Shown piece by piece: positions 52,469-62,731 of a DNA stretch of 64,000 bases. The DNA is from Chryseobacterium polytrichastri (GTDB lineage: Bacteria > Bacteroidota > Bacteroidia > Flavobacteriales > Weeksellaceae): contig NZ_FRAV01000028.1 in the NCBI RefSeq assembly GCF_900142445.1, forward strand, positions 1 to 64,000. The letters run 5' to 3'. The notes under the pieces are model-generated. The model was not told the origin of the DNA, did no database searches, and was given only the letters and a program-made list of their open reading frames with translations. A program made the translations under genes and the position numbers. How positions within the stretch are numbered: the stretch's first letter is position 1; each line of letters begins with the position of its first letter.

Positions 52469-52651
52469 TTACTTGATTTCTTTGTGAAGGGTAGATCTCT
52501 TAAGAACAGGATTGTATTTTTTCAATTCCAATCTCTCTGTAGTGTTCTTTTTATTTTTTGTAGAAATGTATCTAGACATTCCTGGCATACCACTTTCTTT
52601 GTGCTCTGTACATTCAAGGATTACTTGAACTCTATTTCCTTTTTTTGCCAT
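52469..52651 (-). CDS. rpmG: 50S ribosomal protein L33
   Basis: A 60-residue L33. MAKKGNRVQVILECTEH at the start, then RYISTKNKKNTTERLELKKY and the C-terminal HKEIK are standard. It lacks the CxxC zinc motifs (C- form). It sits 3 bp after rpmB. Confidence 0.96.
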   Translation of the reverse strand: MAKKGNRVQVILECTEHKESGMPGMSRYISTKNKKNTTERLELKKYNPVLKRSTLHKEIK

Positions 52652-52654
52652 GAT

Positions 52655-52897
52655 TTAGTTCTTTTTAATCAATCCGTTTCTAGTGCCTCTTTCAATAGCC
52701 TCTTCGATTCCAATCTTGTTAATCACTCTCAATCCATGAGCTGATACTTTCAGTGTTACGTGCTTATCTTGCTCTGGAAGGTAAAATTTCTTCTCTAATA
52801 AGTTAATTTCAAAACGACGCTTCGTTTTGTTATTAGCGTGAGAAACGTTGTTACCAACCATTGCACGCTTTCCTGTTATTTGGCAAATTCTTGACAT
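52655..52897 (-). CDS. rpmB: 50S ribosomal protein L28
   Basis: An 80-residue L28 starting MSRICQITGKRAMVGNNVSH and continuing KRRFEINLLEKKF. First gene of the rpmB-rpmG-DUF4295 operon. The upstream gap to 53139 holds only the promoter regions of the divergent genes. Confidence 0.96.
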   Translation of the reverse strand: MSRICQITGKRAMVGNNVSHANNKTKRRFEINLLEKKFYLPEQDKHVTLKVSAHGLRVINKIGIEEAIERGTRNGLIKKN

Positions 52898-53102
52898 ATC
52901 TCGATGTTCTTATTTGTATAATATTTGAGGTTGCAAAATAACGAAGAATTTTTTAGATAGGCAAATGTTTTATAAAATATTTACAAATAACTGACTGATT
53001 CATAATATTGAATTTATACATAAGAATAATCTTAAGATACCATGGACATTGAGCCTGATAAAATTCATGTGGACTTTATTCTGGATCGAATAATTAATCT
53101 TA

Positions 53103-53110
53103 TATCTTTG
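53103..53110 (+). promoter_or_regulatory. Promoter -7 element of the FG-GAP gene
   Basis: TATCTTTG, an exact TAnnTTTG match, 28 bases upstream of the ATG. Confidence 0.6.
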
Positions 53111-53138
53111 TTTTTAATTAATCTAAATAAAAATAATA

Positions 53139-54878
<1,740 letters not shown>

Positions 54879-54901
54879 TTGAACTTTTTCCTTAATCAAT
54901 G

Positions 54902-54932
54902 AGAAAAGCCAGACGTCCAGCTGGCTTTTCTT
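54902..54932 (+). terminator. Terminator 1 after the FG-GAP gene
   Basis: AGAAAAGCCAG pairs with CTGGCTTTTCT and is followed by TTCTCTACTTTTATTTT. Confidence 0.8.
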
Positions 54933-54949
54933 TCTCTACTTTTATTTTA

Positions 54950-54981
54950 AATGGCGACTCAGAAAAATCTGGGTCGCCATT
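54950..54981. terminator. Terminator 2 (second hairpin in tandem)
   Basis: AATGGCGACTCAGA pairs with TCTGGGTCGCCATT (one mismatch) and is followed by a T-rich run. Confidence 0.75.
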
Positions 54982-54999
54982 TTATTTTTTATTAGATGA

Positions 55000-55183
55000 G
55001 AACTGTTTTAAACACAAATGTTCACAAATGTTTTCCACAAATAGCACGAATTTTTATAGTATTTATATCAATAGGAACGGGCTTTAGTTTAATAAAAAAA
55101 TATCAATCAATTGGCTTTAGCCAAAACTTAAAAAAATATTCACAAACATCTGTGAAAATCTGTGTAATCTGTGGGGAAAAAAT
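55000..55183. repeat. Intergenic repeat block
   Basis: The stretch contains short repeated words (CACAAATGTTCACAAATGTT, TTCACAAACATCTGTGAAAA, TCTGTGTAATCTGTGG) and a GGCTTTAGTT/GGCTTTAGCC pair. They resemble dispersed Bacteroidota intergenic repeats I have seen in other genomes. No coding frame is convincing. Confidence 0.45.
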
Positions 55184-56817
55184 TAAGACTTTTTCATTTT
55201 ATTCTGAACTCTTTTAATCAAGAAATAAAACAACAAGAATCCCAACGCAAAAAATGAAAATCTTGTTAATAAATCTCCACTTCTTGTGTAGAAAGTCTGC
55301 GTGTCATACAGATTAATTTTAGCAAATAACGTTGTTTTATCTCCGTAAAAAGTATCTTCTACAATTTCTCCTTTTGCGTTAATATGAGCCGAAATTCCAC
55401 TGTTGGCAGCGCGGGCAATTTCTCTTCTTGTTTCGATAGCTCTTAATTTTGCATATGATAAAAGCTGCTTGTGGCCTTCGGATACACCCCACCAAGAATC
55501 ATTGGTCATGATGGCGAAGAAATTAGCTCCTTTTTTTACATAATTGGTTACAAATTCTCCATAAATACTTTCGTAGCAAATGATCGGAGCCATTTTTCCT
55601 TTGTTGAATGGATTTGAAAATGCAACCCTTTCTTTATCTATTCCTAATGAAGCAACAGTTCCTCCCAAGTTAAGCATGGCATCCCCTAAAAGTGGTTTTA
55701 AAACACTCATGTAAGGGAATATTTCAACACCGGGAACCAATTTTCCTTTGTGATACACTTCTACTTTTTGATTCGGAACAATCTGAACTGCTGAATTGTA
55801 ACTTTCAACCCAAAGTCCCGGATTAAGTTGGTATGCCTGTATGGGTAAATCTTTGTTGCTTGTATAAAAACGATGGGAAGAAATTCCTGTGGAGAAAACT
55901 GCGCCCGGATGTTTTACAAGAAAACTTTTAACATTATTTAAAAGTAAACTCTTTTCAAAAGCAGTTTCAGAAATAGAACCTCTTCCCGGAAGTGCCGTTT
56001 CGGGGGCAATATAATAATCAATTTTACCTTTTGAATTTCTTTCTGCAAGGCTTAAAAGGTCATTTTCTATTGTTAAACTGTCAGTTGAATATTTTTCTGC
56101 GTAAGGATCAAGGTCAGGTTGAAGCATCAATACATTCACCTGCCCAATTGGTTTTTCATTAAAATTATTGTATTTCACCAATGAAATGATCATTGGGACA
56201 ACAATTAAAATAGCTACAATAGAGGTGTTGATTATTAAACTCTTTCGTTTTCGTCCTGCTTCCCAAATTCTTAAAGTGTAAAAAATAAGAACATTAATCA
56301 CCAAGATCCAGAAACTTCCGCCAGTTGCTCCCAGGGTATCATACCACTGAACAAACTTTGGATAATCTGAAAACACATTTCCAAGATTCAGCCAAGGCCA
56401 AGTGAGTTCCCAATTCAGATGGAATTTTTCAAAACTCATCCATATCGCTACGAAAAATGCCAGCCCCCAATAGGTTCCCTGCGCATTTTTATACCAGTGA
56501 TAACATTGAAAAACCAAAGAGTATAATAAGGAATTAACCAACACAGGAAATATAACGGCCATCATAGAATGGCTTCCGTCAGGATTTTTGGCACCATATA
56601 GCCAGCCTGTTGTTACAATATTCCAGATGACAAAGCAGAGATAGGAAAGTCCGAAAACCACCCAGCTTTTTCTATTGAAATTGGAAAATTTTGAAACGCC
56701 GTGTTCCATCATCAAAAGCGGAACAAGGGCAAAAAATATAAAGAACGGAATTCCGTAAGTTGGCCAGGATATAGACAACAGCATCGCCGAAATGAGCGTA
56801 AGTAAAACGTATTTCAT
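55183..56817 (-). CDS. lnt: Apolipoprotein N-acyltransferase
   Basis: A 544-residue inner membrane enzyme that adds the third acyl chain to lipoproteins. The N-terminal half has seven or eight membrane spans. The nitrilase domain has the catalytic Glu in YIAPETALPG, the Lys in VYHKGKLVPGVE and the Cys in IICYESIYG. The last span lies near residues 515-535. A -7 element TAAATTTG on the minus strand (56835-56842) lies 18 bases upstream. The many lipoproteins in this window would be substrates. Confidence 0.93.
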   Translation of the reverse strand: MKYVLLTLISAMLLSISWPTYGIPFFIFFALVPLLMMEHGVSKFSNFNRKSWVVFGLSYLCFVIWNIVTTGWLYGAKNPDGSHSMMAVIFPVLVNSLLYSLVFQCYHWYKNAQGTYWGLAFFVAIWMSFEKFHLNWELTWPWLNLGNVFSDYPKFVQWYDTLGATGGSFWILVINVLIFYTLRIWEAGRKRKSLIINTSIVAILIVVPMIISLVKYNNFNEKPIGQVNVLMLQPDLDPYAEKYSTDSLTIENDLLSLAERNSKGKIDYYIAPETALPGRGSISETAFEKSLLLNNVKSFLVKHPGAVFSTGISSHRFYTSNKDLPIQAYQLNPGLWVESYNSAVQIVPNQKVEVYHKGKLVPGVEIFPYMSVLKPLLGDAMLNLGGTVASLGIDKERVAFSNPFNKGKMAPIICYESIYGEFVTNYVKKGANFFAIMTNDSWWGVSEGHKQLLSYAKLRAIETRREIARAANSGISAHINAKGEIVEDTFYGDKTTLFAKINLYDTQTFYTRSGDLLTRFSFFALGFLLFYFLIKRVQNKMKKS

Positions 56818-56858
56818 TAATTTTATTTAACACACAAATTTAATGTTTTTGAAATGAA

Positions 56859-56866
56859 TAAATTTG
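56859..56866 (+). promoter_or_regulatory. Promoter -7 element of the VanZ gene
   Basis: TAAATTTG ends 6 bases before ATG 56873, consistent with a leaderless transcript. A mirror element for lnt (56835-56842) lies 17 bp to the left, so the two promoters are back to back. Confidence 0.6.
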
Positions 56867-56872
56867 CAATTA

Positions 56873-57295
56873 ATGGTAAAGAAAATTTATAAAATATTTA
56901 TTGTTCCCTACACTTTATTTTTGCTGTATCTGATGTTTTTAGGAATGGGCAGATTTCAGTATGATGAAAATGTTGTGAGAATAAAACCTGTGATATCAAC
57001 GATAGAGTTTGTTCAGGGAACCATTCGTTGGGAAGATATTATCAGGATTGTTTTAGGAAATATAGTAATGTTTGTCCCTTTTGGTTTTCTAGGCTGGATC
57101 TTTCCTAGACTTAGAGATCTGAAAAGTCTTCTCTTTTCCTTTATGTCGGCAATCGTTATTGTAGAAGCCCTCCAGTATTTTACAAGAATGGGAATCTTTG
57201 AAACAGACGATGTTATTTTAAATACGTTTGGTGTTTATTTAGGGTTCCTGATCTGTCAGTTTATTGAAAAGAATTATAAACGTTTAGTTTCCTGA
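56873..57295 (+). CDS. VanZ family membrane protein
   Basis: A 140-residue membrane protein with about four spans and the VanZ-like core (NIVMFVPFGFLGWIFP, then EALQYFTRMGIFETDDVILNTFGVYLG, positions about 60-75 and 98-124). VanZ homologues give low-level teicoplanin resistance in Gram-positives; here the role is unknown. A TTG three codons upstream falls inside the -7 element, so ATG 56873 is taken. Confidence 0.85.
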   Translation: MVKKIYKIFIVPYTLFLLYLMFLGMGRFQYDENVVRIKPVISTIEFVQGTIRWEDIIRIVLGNIVMFVPFGFLGWIFPRLRDLKSLLFSFMSAIVIVEALQYFTRMGIFETDDVILNTFGVYLGFLICQFIEKNYKRLVS

Positions 57296-57304
57296 TTGAT
57301 TTTC

Positions 57305-57658
57305 CTAGAGCTTTTCAATAGATTGTAGTCCCATATCTTTCAAGCCCCAATCTTGAATGACCATAATGATAGGCAGGAATGATTCTCCATATTCCGTTAA
57401 TTTATATTCTACACGAGGTGGAATTTCTGCATATGTGATTTTTTCAATAATACGATCTTCTTCCAATTCTCTTAATTGATTCACGAGCATCTGTTTGCTA
57501 ATTGTTGGGATAGCTTTTTGAAGCATACTGAATCTATTGACTTGCTTACTAACTCCATATAATATGACCGTTTTCCATTTTCCGCCCGCTTTATTGTAAA
57601 AATGGGTGACTGGACAATTATTGGGATTAAAGTCTTTGTTTTTTCTTTTGTTTTCCAT
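57305..57658 (-). CDS. HxlR family transcriptional regulator
   Basis: A 117-residue MarR-like winged-helix regulator. NNCPVTHFYNKAGGKWKTVILYGV carries the conserved near-N-terminal Cys (positions about 12-35). ISKQMLVNQLRELEEDRIIEK is the recognition and wing region, and PPRVEYKLTEYGESF follows. The open frame extends 62 codons upstream through a hydrophobic stretch that overlaps the promoter (TACATTTG on the minus strand, 57679-57686), so it is trimmed to ATG 57658. It is divergent from the APCDD1-like gene and probably controls it. Confidence 0.87.
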   Translation of the reverse strand: MENKRKNKDFNPNNCPVTHFYNKAGGKWKTVILYGVSKQVNRFSMLQKAIPTISKQMLVNQLRELEEDRIIEKITYAEIPPRVEYKLTEYGESFLPIIMVIQDWGLKDMGLQSIEKL

Positions 57659-57678
57659 TGGTCCAAAAAAATGTACTA

Positions 57679-57686
57679 CAAATGTA
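57679..57686 (-). promoter_or_regulatory. Promoter -7 element of the HxlR gene
   Basis: The minus strand reads TACATTTG, 20 bases before the ATG. Confidence 0.6.
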
Positions 57687-57721
57687 AAGAACAGTTGGAG
57701 TAAATAACAAGGCAAAAATAT

Positions 57722-57729
57722 TACATTTG
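57722..57729 (+). promoter_or_regulatory. Promoter -7 element of the APCDD1-like gene
   Basis: TACATTTG, identical to the divergent HxlR element, 24 bases before the ATG at 57754. Confidence 0.6.
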
Positions 57730-57753
57730 TTATAACTAAAAACAAAGTATACA

Positions 57754-58335
57754 ATGGATAAGAAAGGATTATTTGTAGAAGAAATAAAAAAAGAAGCATT
57801 AGGCGATTGGAAAAGTATTGCTGTTGAAGTTCGACCAAGTTCATTTAAAAATGAAGATGGAAGCTTGAAACCATTTTACCTAACAAGAGAATTTAGTTAT
57901 TTACCCGATGATAAATTTCAATTAGAGATTATCAATTATGCAGATGCTTTCGGAAAAATTCCTTTGGTTAAGATGTTGATTAAAGGAGAAGTGGAGTGGC
58001 AGGGCGATCATCCCATTGCGGAAGGTGCACAAAAAGTAGATTTTACAGCCAACGAAAGCTATGAAGTTACGCCGTTGATTCTAAATTTTGTAGACGTATT
58101 GAATGGTCTGGCTAAAGAAGGTTTTAATCAATGGGAAGTGGGAAAATCACAAAATATTTTCAAGAAATCCTTTGTCCCTTTTGGGTTGAAGGAAGGAGAT
58201 GTTTTCAAAGAATATGATCTTGTTTACCTTTATAAAGATATGATGTTTTGGGGCGCCAGAAATGTGGATGGAAGAGGTTTTGATACCGAAGAAAATCGTC
58301 CAACGAATTTGCAGATTCCGATGGTTAGGAAATAA
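57754..58335 (+). CDS. APCDD1-like domain protein (putative)
   Basis: A 193-residue soluble protein with no signal peptide. It shows a pattern reminiscent of the APCDD1 domain: W..I..EVRP near 19-28, LTREFSYLPDDKFQLEIINYAD near 43-64, a VDFTANESYEVTPL segment near 98-111, and W.VG..Q.I then EYDLVYLYKDMMFWGARNVDGRG. The APCDD1 call is from memory of that pattern and needs a profile search. It is divergent from, and probably regulated by, the adjacent HxlR gene. Confidence 0.6.
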   Translation: MDKKGLFVEEIKKEALGDWKSIAVEVRPSSFKNEDGSLKPFYLTREFSYLPDDKFQLEIINYADAFGKIPLVKMLIKGEVEWQGDHPIAEGAQKVDFTANESYEVTPLILNFVDVLNGLAKEGFNQWEVGKSQNIFKKSFVPFGLKEGDVFKEYDLVYLYKDMMFWGARNVDGRGFDTEENRPTNLQIPMVRK

Positions 58336-58341
58336 TATTTT

Positions 58342-58550
58342 TTTGAACCATTAAAATAAAAAGCTTAAATAGGTTTATTACTACTATCCATAAAGTTTGT
58401 CATTCCGGAGGAATCTTAACACAGTAATTCACAGAATAATTTTAGCAAAATATGTTTAGATTCCTCTGGAAGTACAAATTGGATATTGAAAAGTATTTTA
58501 GTATTTATCTTAAAAATCTTAACTTCTTAATAAAATTTAATGGTTTAAAT
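58342..58550. repeat. Nested palindromes: family C copy 3 around family D copy 2
   Basis: Outer arms are TTTGAACCATTAA (58342-58354) and TTTAATGGTTTAAA (58536-58549), matching family C at 12850 and 14787. Inside, 58399-58475 is a family D element (GTCATTCCGGAGGAATCT paired imperfectly with AGATTCCTCTGGAAG). The right end abuts the proC stop codon at 58553. Confidence 0.75.
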
Positions 58551-58552
58551 TT

Positions 58553-59356
58553 CTATCCATTCAATTCCTTCGCTCGTTTCTCAGCATTTAAAATTCCACT
58601 TTTAAGGATCTCTTTGAAATTATTTTCTTCAAAAGTTTTTAATGCAGCTTCTGTTGTTCCGCCTTTGGAAGCAACATCTTTTATCAATTCTTCCAATGTT
58701 TTATCTGAATTATTAATCAAATGATAGGCACCTAACATGGTTTGTTGAACGAAAAGTTTAGATAAGTTTTCGTCAATTCCCATTTCCGTTCCCGCTTTTA
58801 TCATAGCATCTACGATGTAGTAGAAATAAGCGGGGCCGCTTCCTGAAAGTGCCGTTACGCCATCCAGTAAATCTTCATTTTCCAAATAAACCGATCTTCC
58901 TGTAGAATTTAATAATCTTTCGATATTAATTAACTGACTGAAAGAAATTCCGTTTGCAGAAGTATACCCTGTAATTCCCATTCCCAAAAGGGTAGGAGAG
59001 TTCGGCATTGCTCTTACGACCAATGGATGATTCAATAATTTCTGAATTTTTTCAATCTTAATTCCTGCCATGATGGATAAAACCATTTGGTTTTCCTTTA
59101 AGGTAAATCTGAAATTTTCAACAACCGTTTGAAAGTCCTGAGGTTTTACAGCAATGATAATAAGATCAGCATCCAGTTCATCTACATCGTCAAAAATAGA
59201 AATTTTAGAACGTGGAAATTCTTCTGATATTTTTAATAATTTAGATTCATTTCTTGTAATAAGATGTAAATTTTCAGGTTTGATCAATTCATACTTTAAG
59301 AAAGATTTTGAAAAGGATAAGCCCATATTTCCGGCTCCGAGAATAGCTATCTTCAT
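58553..59356 (-). CDS. proC: Pyrroline-5-carboxylate reductase
   Basis: A 267-residue NAD(P)H-dependent enzyme for the last step of proline synthesis. The Rossmann motif ILGAGNMGLSFSKS is at 3-17, VRAMPNSPTLLGMGITGY at about 114-131, and the dimer motif ALSGSGPAYFYYIVDAM at about 168-184. The conserved SKGGTTEAAL is near the C-terminus. It is 24 bp downstream of an unknown gene on the same strand. Confidence 0.95.
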   Translation of the reverse strand: MKIAILGAGNMGLSFSKSFLKYELIKPENLHLITRNESKLLKISEEFPRSKISIFDDVDELDADLIIIAVKPQDFQTVVENFRFTLKENQMVLSIMAGIKIEKIQKLLNHPLVVRAMPNSPTLLGMGITGYTSANGISFSQLINIERLLNSTGRSVYLENEDLLDGVTALSGSGPAYFYYIVDAMIKAGTEMGIDENLSKLFVQQTMLGAYHLINNSDKTLEELIKDVASKGGTTEAALKTFEENNFKEILKSGILNAEKRAKELNG

Positions 59357-59380
59357 GTGTGCTTTTGTATTAAAATGAAA

Positions 59381-59947
59381 TTATTCCTCTAAGTATTTTC
59401 TAAAGGTTAAAGAATAATTATCATTAAAAGTAATGAATTCTAAATTTTTAAAAGAAATTTTATGTGCTTTTTTATTGAATTTCCCACTTGGGTCGTAATT
59501 CTTGATGGTTACAGATTTGTCATTTACCTCTAAAATTTCACCAATTGAAAACAGGTCTTTGTTCTTTTTTGTGCTATCAACGATGCAATGGAAATTTTGT
59601 TTTTTTATTGATTTAAACAATGATTCTCCATTTTTTAAAGAAGTATTATCAATAATTTTTTGATTGAATTTTATCAATCCTTCCTCTGAAAATATCTTTT
59701 CTGAAATTTTATCAAATCTGTTATGACGTATGCTTGATATTCTTTTATAAGGGATAATCTTAATCCCCGATAAAACAAAATCATACGTTTCCTGAATCAT
59801 TAAAAAATGATCTGATACGTTAAGAATGAATCCAACAACATAGCCTTCAGGACTTTCTTCCGTAAGATAAATTTTCACATAATTACTTTTAGCAATATGC
59901 TTTTGAATCAGTTTTTTAAATTCTTTTTCGGTTAAATCTTTTGCCAT
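59381..59947 (-). CDS. Hypothetical protein with internal duplication
   Basis: A 188-residue soluble basic protein. Two similar beta-rich segments, about 22-75 and 113-176, share the pattern of a strand, G-x-I-L-x-V-x-D, then ...YD...G..I/.I...., ending in R-I-S-S-I or L-E-F-I-T. An SH3- or Sm-like barrel duplication is possible (inference). No family recognised. It lies 24 bp upstream of proC. Confidence 0.65.
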   Translation of the reverse strand: MAKDLTEKEFKKLIQKHIAKSNYVKIYLTEESPEGYVVGFILNVSDHFLMIQETYDFVLSGIKIIPYKRISSIRHNRFDKISEKIFSEEGLIKFNQKIIDNTSLKNGESLFKSIKKQNFHCIVDSTKKNKDLFSIGEILEVNDKSVTIKNYDPSGKFNKKAHKISFKNLEFITFNDNYSLTFRKYLEE

Positions 59948-60032
59948 GATGATCGTATTTAATTGATTATTTTTTGAATATTAAAAATATCGAATTTTTA
60001 CCAAAAAATAGATCGTTTGGGAAGATTAATTT

Positions 60033-61181
60033 TTACTCAACAGGGAATTCAGGTCTCCTCATTTTGTATTTTGTTCCCGACAGCGCTTCAAGAAAAGTAA
60101 CAAGAGCTTTGGTTTCTTCTTTTGTTAGGCGTAAAGGCTTTAATAAAGGATCGGTCATTGGATATATAGGATCCAGTTGTTTTTTCTCAGGGCTAGGATC
60201 TATTTGATGCATTCCGCTGTTGTATATATTTACAACACCTTCCAGATCGTTGAATAATCCGTTGTGCATCCAGGGCTGTGTAAGCAAAAGATCTCTTAGT
60301 TGCGGCGTTCTGAATTTACCCACATCTTCTGTTTTTTTAGTGATTTCATACAGTCCAAGATCCTGGTATTTTTTCTTGTAATACGTCAATCCAATATTGT
60401 GGAAAGATTCATCGGTAAGGTATTGTCCGTTATGGCAATTCATACAACGGGCTTTCGTTCTGAAAATATGCATGCCGTAAATTTCTTCATCAGACATGGC
60501 GTTGTATTTTCCTTCTAAAAATCTATCGAATCGGCTTGGCTGACTTTTAATGGTTTTTTGGAAATCGGCGATGGCTTGTACAATTCTGTCATACGTTACT
60601 TTGTCTGTTCCAAACGCTTTTTTGAAAAGTTCTTTGTATCCTTTTACGGCCTGTATTTTTGCGGGTAAGGTTTTTACGTCCATGGCCATTTCGTGATGGG
60701 CACTCAATGGGCCTGCAGCTTGCTCTTCTAATGTTTTTGCTCTTCCGTCCCAGAAAAAAGACTGGCGTTCTGAAATGTTATAAAGTGAAATGGTATTTCT
60801 GTTTCCTTGTAAATGATCATTCCCCAGTGCTACACGCCTGCGGTCTGCCCATCCCATTTCAGGGTCGTGGCATGAGCTGCAAGAAACTTGACTTGATTTT
60901 GACAATTTAGGATCGAAGAACAGCATTTTCCCTAATATAACATTAGGTTTATCTTGATTTGCAAAGAAAGCTGTGTCATTTTTAATAGGAGCGAATTCGT
61001 TCCATTGTACTCCGTAATCGATATTTGGTTTGGGCCAGTCAGTGATTGCTTTTTTATAGCTTTTTACAATGTCTTCAATGGTCGGATCCTGAATGTTTGA
61101 TAAATCCTGATTGACCTTTGGTGTAAAACTCCATAATAACAATAAAACCAATCCTAAAACCCAATATATACCTCTTCTCAT
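60033..61181 (-). CDS. Di-haem cytochrome c peroxidase
   Basis: A 382-residue periplasmic CcpA/MauG-type protein with an N-terminal membrane or signal segment (residues 5-20). Two haem c motifs are seen: CSSCH (about 101-105, in SCSSCHDPEMGWAD) and CMNCH (about 249-253, before NGQYLTDESFHNIGL). LRDLLLTQPWMHNGLFNDLEGV carries a later ligand region. It reduces H2O2 with electrons from a c-type donor. It is the last of three genes after DUF4876 and DUF6850, 3 bp from the latter, so it is one operon. Confidence 0.92.
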   Translation of the reverse strand: MRRGIYWVLGLVLLLLWSFTPKVNQDLSNIQDPTIEDIVKSYKKAITDWPKPNIDYGVQWNEFAPIKNDTAFFANQDKPNVILGKMLFFDPKLSKSSQVSCSSCHDPEMGWADRRRVALGNDHLQGNRNTISLYNISERQSFFWDGRAKTLEEQAAGPLSAHHEMAMDVKTLPAKIQAVKGYKELFKKAFGTDKVTYDRIVQAIADFQKTIKSQPSRFDRFLEGKYNAMSDEEIYGMHIFRTKARCMNCHNGQYLTDESFHNIGLTYYKKKYQDLGLYEITKKTEDVGKFRTPQLRDLLLTQPWMHNGLFNDLEGVVNIYNSGMHQIDPSPEKKQLDPIYPMTDPLLKPLRLTKEETKALVTFLEALSGTKYKMRRPEFPVE

Positions 61182-61184
61182 TCC

Positions 61185-62708
61185 CTAAAATGTTATTCCT
61201 ATGCTTGCGCCTGCAAAATTATTGTTTTTCTTTTGAATTTTTTGTGATTGATACTGTGCACTTACAAAGAATGCAGGCAGTTTTTTCAGTTTTAAATCAT
61301 ATCGTAATGATGCTCCAAATGTGGTAATATCACTTGCCTGAAACAAATAATCATGAAATATCCATTCAGCAACAGCCGCATTTCCTGTGGCAGCTAATGC
61401 GTTAATAGATTTGTTGACAACTCTTTTTGAAAAATAAGGCTGAAAACTTAAGACCTGATTTTCTTTAATCTGCTGTTTATAATCTGCATTGATTCCGAAA
61501 TAAGAATATTCAAATTTTTGTCCTGAATTAGGATATAGTCTTCTTTCTTTAATCTCTTCATATCCATAAAATGGAGTAGCCGTGATAGAAAAATGGTCTT
61601 GATTGTATTGATAGAAACCTTTTATCGTAGTTACATAATCTTCTTTACGGTAAGATTTTCTTTTGAAAATTTGTGTTATAGTTGTGTTGTTAAGAGAATA
61701 ACCGTACTCTGAACCTGTTCTGATAGAAGCAGTATAATTTGCTAGAAGACCGATACGATTTTTTTCATTTAGATTGAAAAATTTAGCGCCTTCAAACTCA
61801 AAGTTTTTGTTTTCTAAATCTGAAAGATCAAAATTTGAACTGGAAGTATTATATGTTTTTATGATATTTGACCTTCCGATAGCTGCGTGAAGATAAAAAT
61901 CTCTACCTTGTTTGTTGGATATTTGCATCCCTCCTTTGTAGCCAAATTCTTCAAAAGCTGAGTTGGGATTGAGATCTCCATTAAATAAATAATTAGAGAG
62001 CCCAAGACCTGTCATCTGGTAAACGTAAGGCCTTCCTAATAAACTTTGAAAAGTAATTGTATTGTTCTGTGTATACTTATTAAATTCACCAAAAACACCT
62101 ACTTCATATTGTCTGAAAACGTTGTAGTTTACCCCTGCATTCAAACGTAAATCAGAAGTTGTACTCTTTAATCTTGGATCTTTTGAACGATATCCAAGTT
62201 GCGCCGAATAATTCAACTGAGCTCCTACTGTCCAACGATTCATCTTTTGTACATAGCCCCCAGCGAATTGATAGCGCTCGAGATTTAATTTTCCTCCAAC
62301 AGAATCTGCGGTTGTATATGGTGAAATACGATCATAATCTAGATTTTCACTCCATTTGTTGGCGCCGTTTTTTAGGTTTTGATAGCTTGCGCTTCCCCAG
62401 ACAAAACGGTTAGGTTTTAGTTTCTGAAAAGATTTAGCTTCAACAGTTAATCCTTTATCCCCTTTTCCTAATTGTTGACGGTAAACTTTTTCATCATTGT
62501 TATGATATCCAACGTTGAATTCTGAGAATGAAGAAGAACTATAACCCGACATGGAAGCCGGATTATAGTAATATTTGGTTTTAAAATTTCTCTCTACGTT
62601 GTATTGGTTGCTGATGGTCTTAAAAAGACTGAGGCTATCCTGAGCTTTTAAAGAAAATGAACTTAAGGTTATCAATAATAAATAGAAAGACGTTTTTATA
62701 TTTAGCAT
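61185..62708 (-). CDS. DUF6850 outer membrane beta-barrel protein
   Basis: A 507-residue protein with signal peptide (cleavage LKAQ) and an all-beta body with repeated aromatic girdles ending GASIGITF, typical of an outer membrane barrel. Its layout matches what I recall as DUF6850, which in Bacteroidota is found beside DUF4876 proteins and a TonB-dependent receptor. The function is unknown. It lies between DUF4876 (23 bp) and the peroxidase (3 bp). Confidence 0.8.
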   Translation of the reverse strand: MLNIKTSFYLLLITLSSFSLKAQDSLSLFKTISNQYNVERNFKTKYYYNPASMSGYSSSSFSEFNVGYHNNDEKVYRQQLGKGDKGLTVEAKSFQKLKPNRFVWGSASYQNLKNGANKWSENLDYDRISPYTTADSVGGKLNLERYQFAGGYVQKMNRWTVGAQLNYSAQLGYRSKDPRLKSTTSDLRLNAGVNYNVFRQYEVGVFGEFNKYTQNNTITFQSLLGRPYVYQMTGLGLSNYLFNGDLNPNSAFEEFGYKGGMQISNKQGRDFYLHAAIGRSNIIKTYNTSSSNFDLSDLENKNFEFEGAKFFNLNEKNRIGLLANYTASIRTGSEYGYSLNNTTITQIFKRKSYRKEDYVTTIKGFYQYNQDHFSITATPFYGYEEIKERRLYPNSGQKFEYSYFGINADYKQQIKENQVLSFQPYFSKRVVNKSINALAATGNAAVAEWIFHDYLFQASDITTFGASLRYDLKLKKLPAFFVSAQYQSQKIQKKNNNFAGASIGITF

Positions 62709-62731
62709 AATTTATTGTAATAATTCAGTAT

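Noticed and set aside
54980..55180. Additional DnaA-box region (TTTTCCACA, TCTGTGG words)
   Set aside because: The words are imperfect and belong to an intergenic repeat; no exact TTATCCACA occurs here.
57305..57844. HxlR protein with an N-terminal membrane domain
   Set aside because: The hydrophobic extension is translated promoter DNA overlapping the divergent gene and its -7 element; ATG 57658 gives a normal HxlR.
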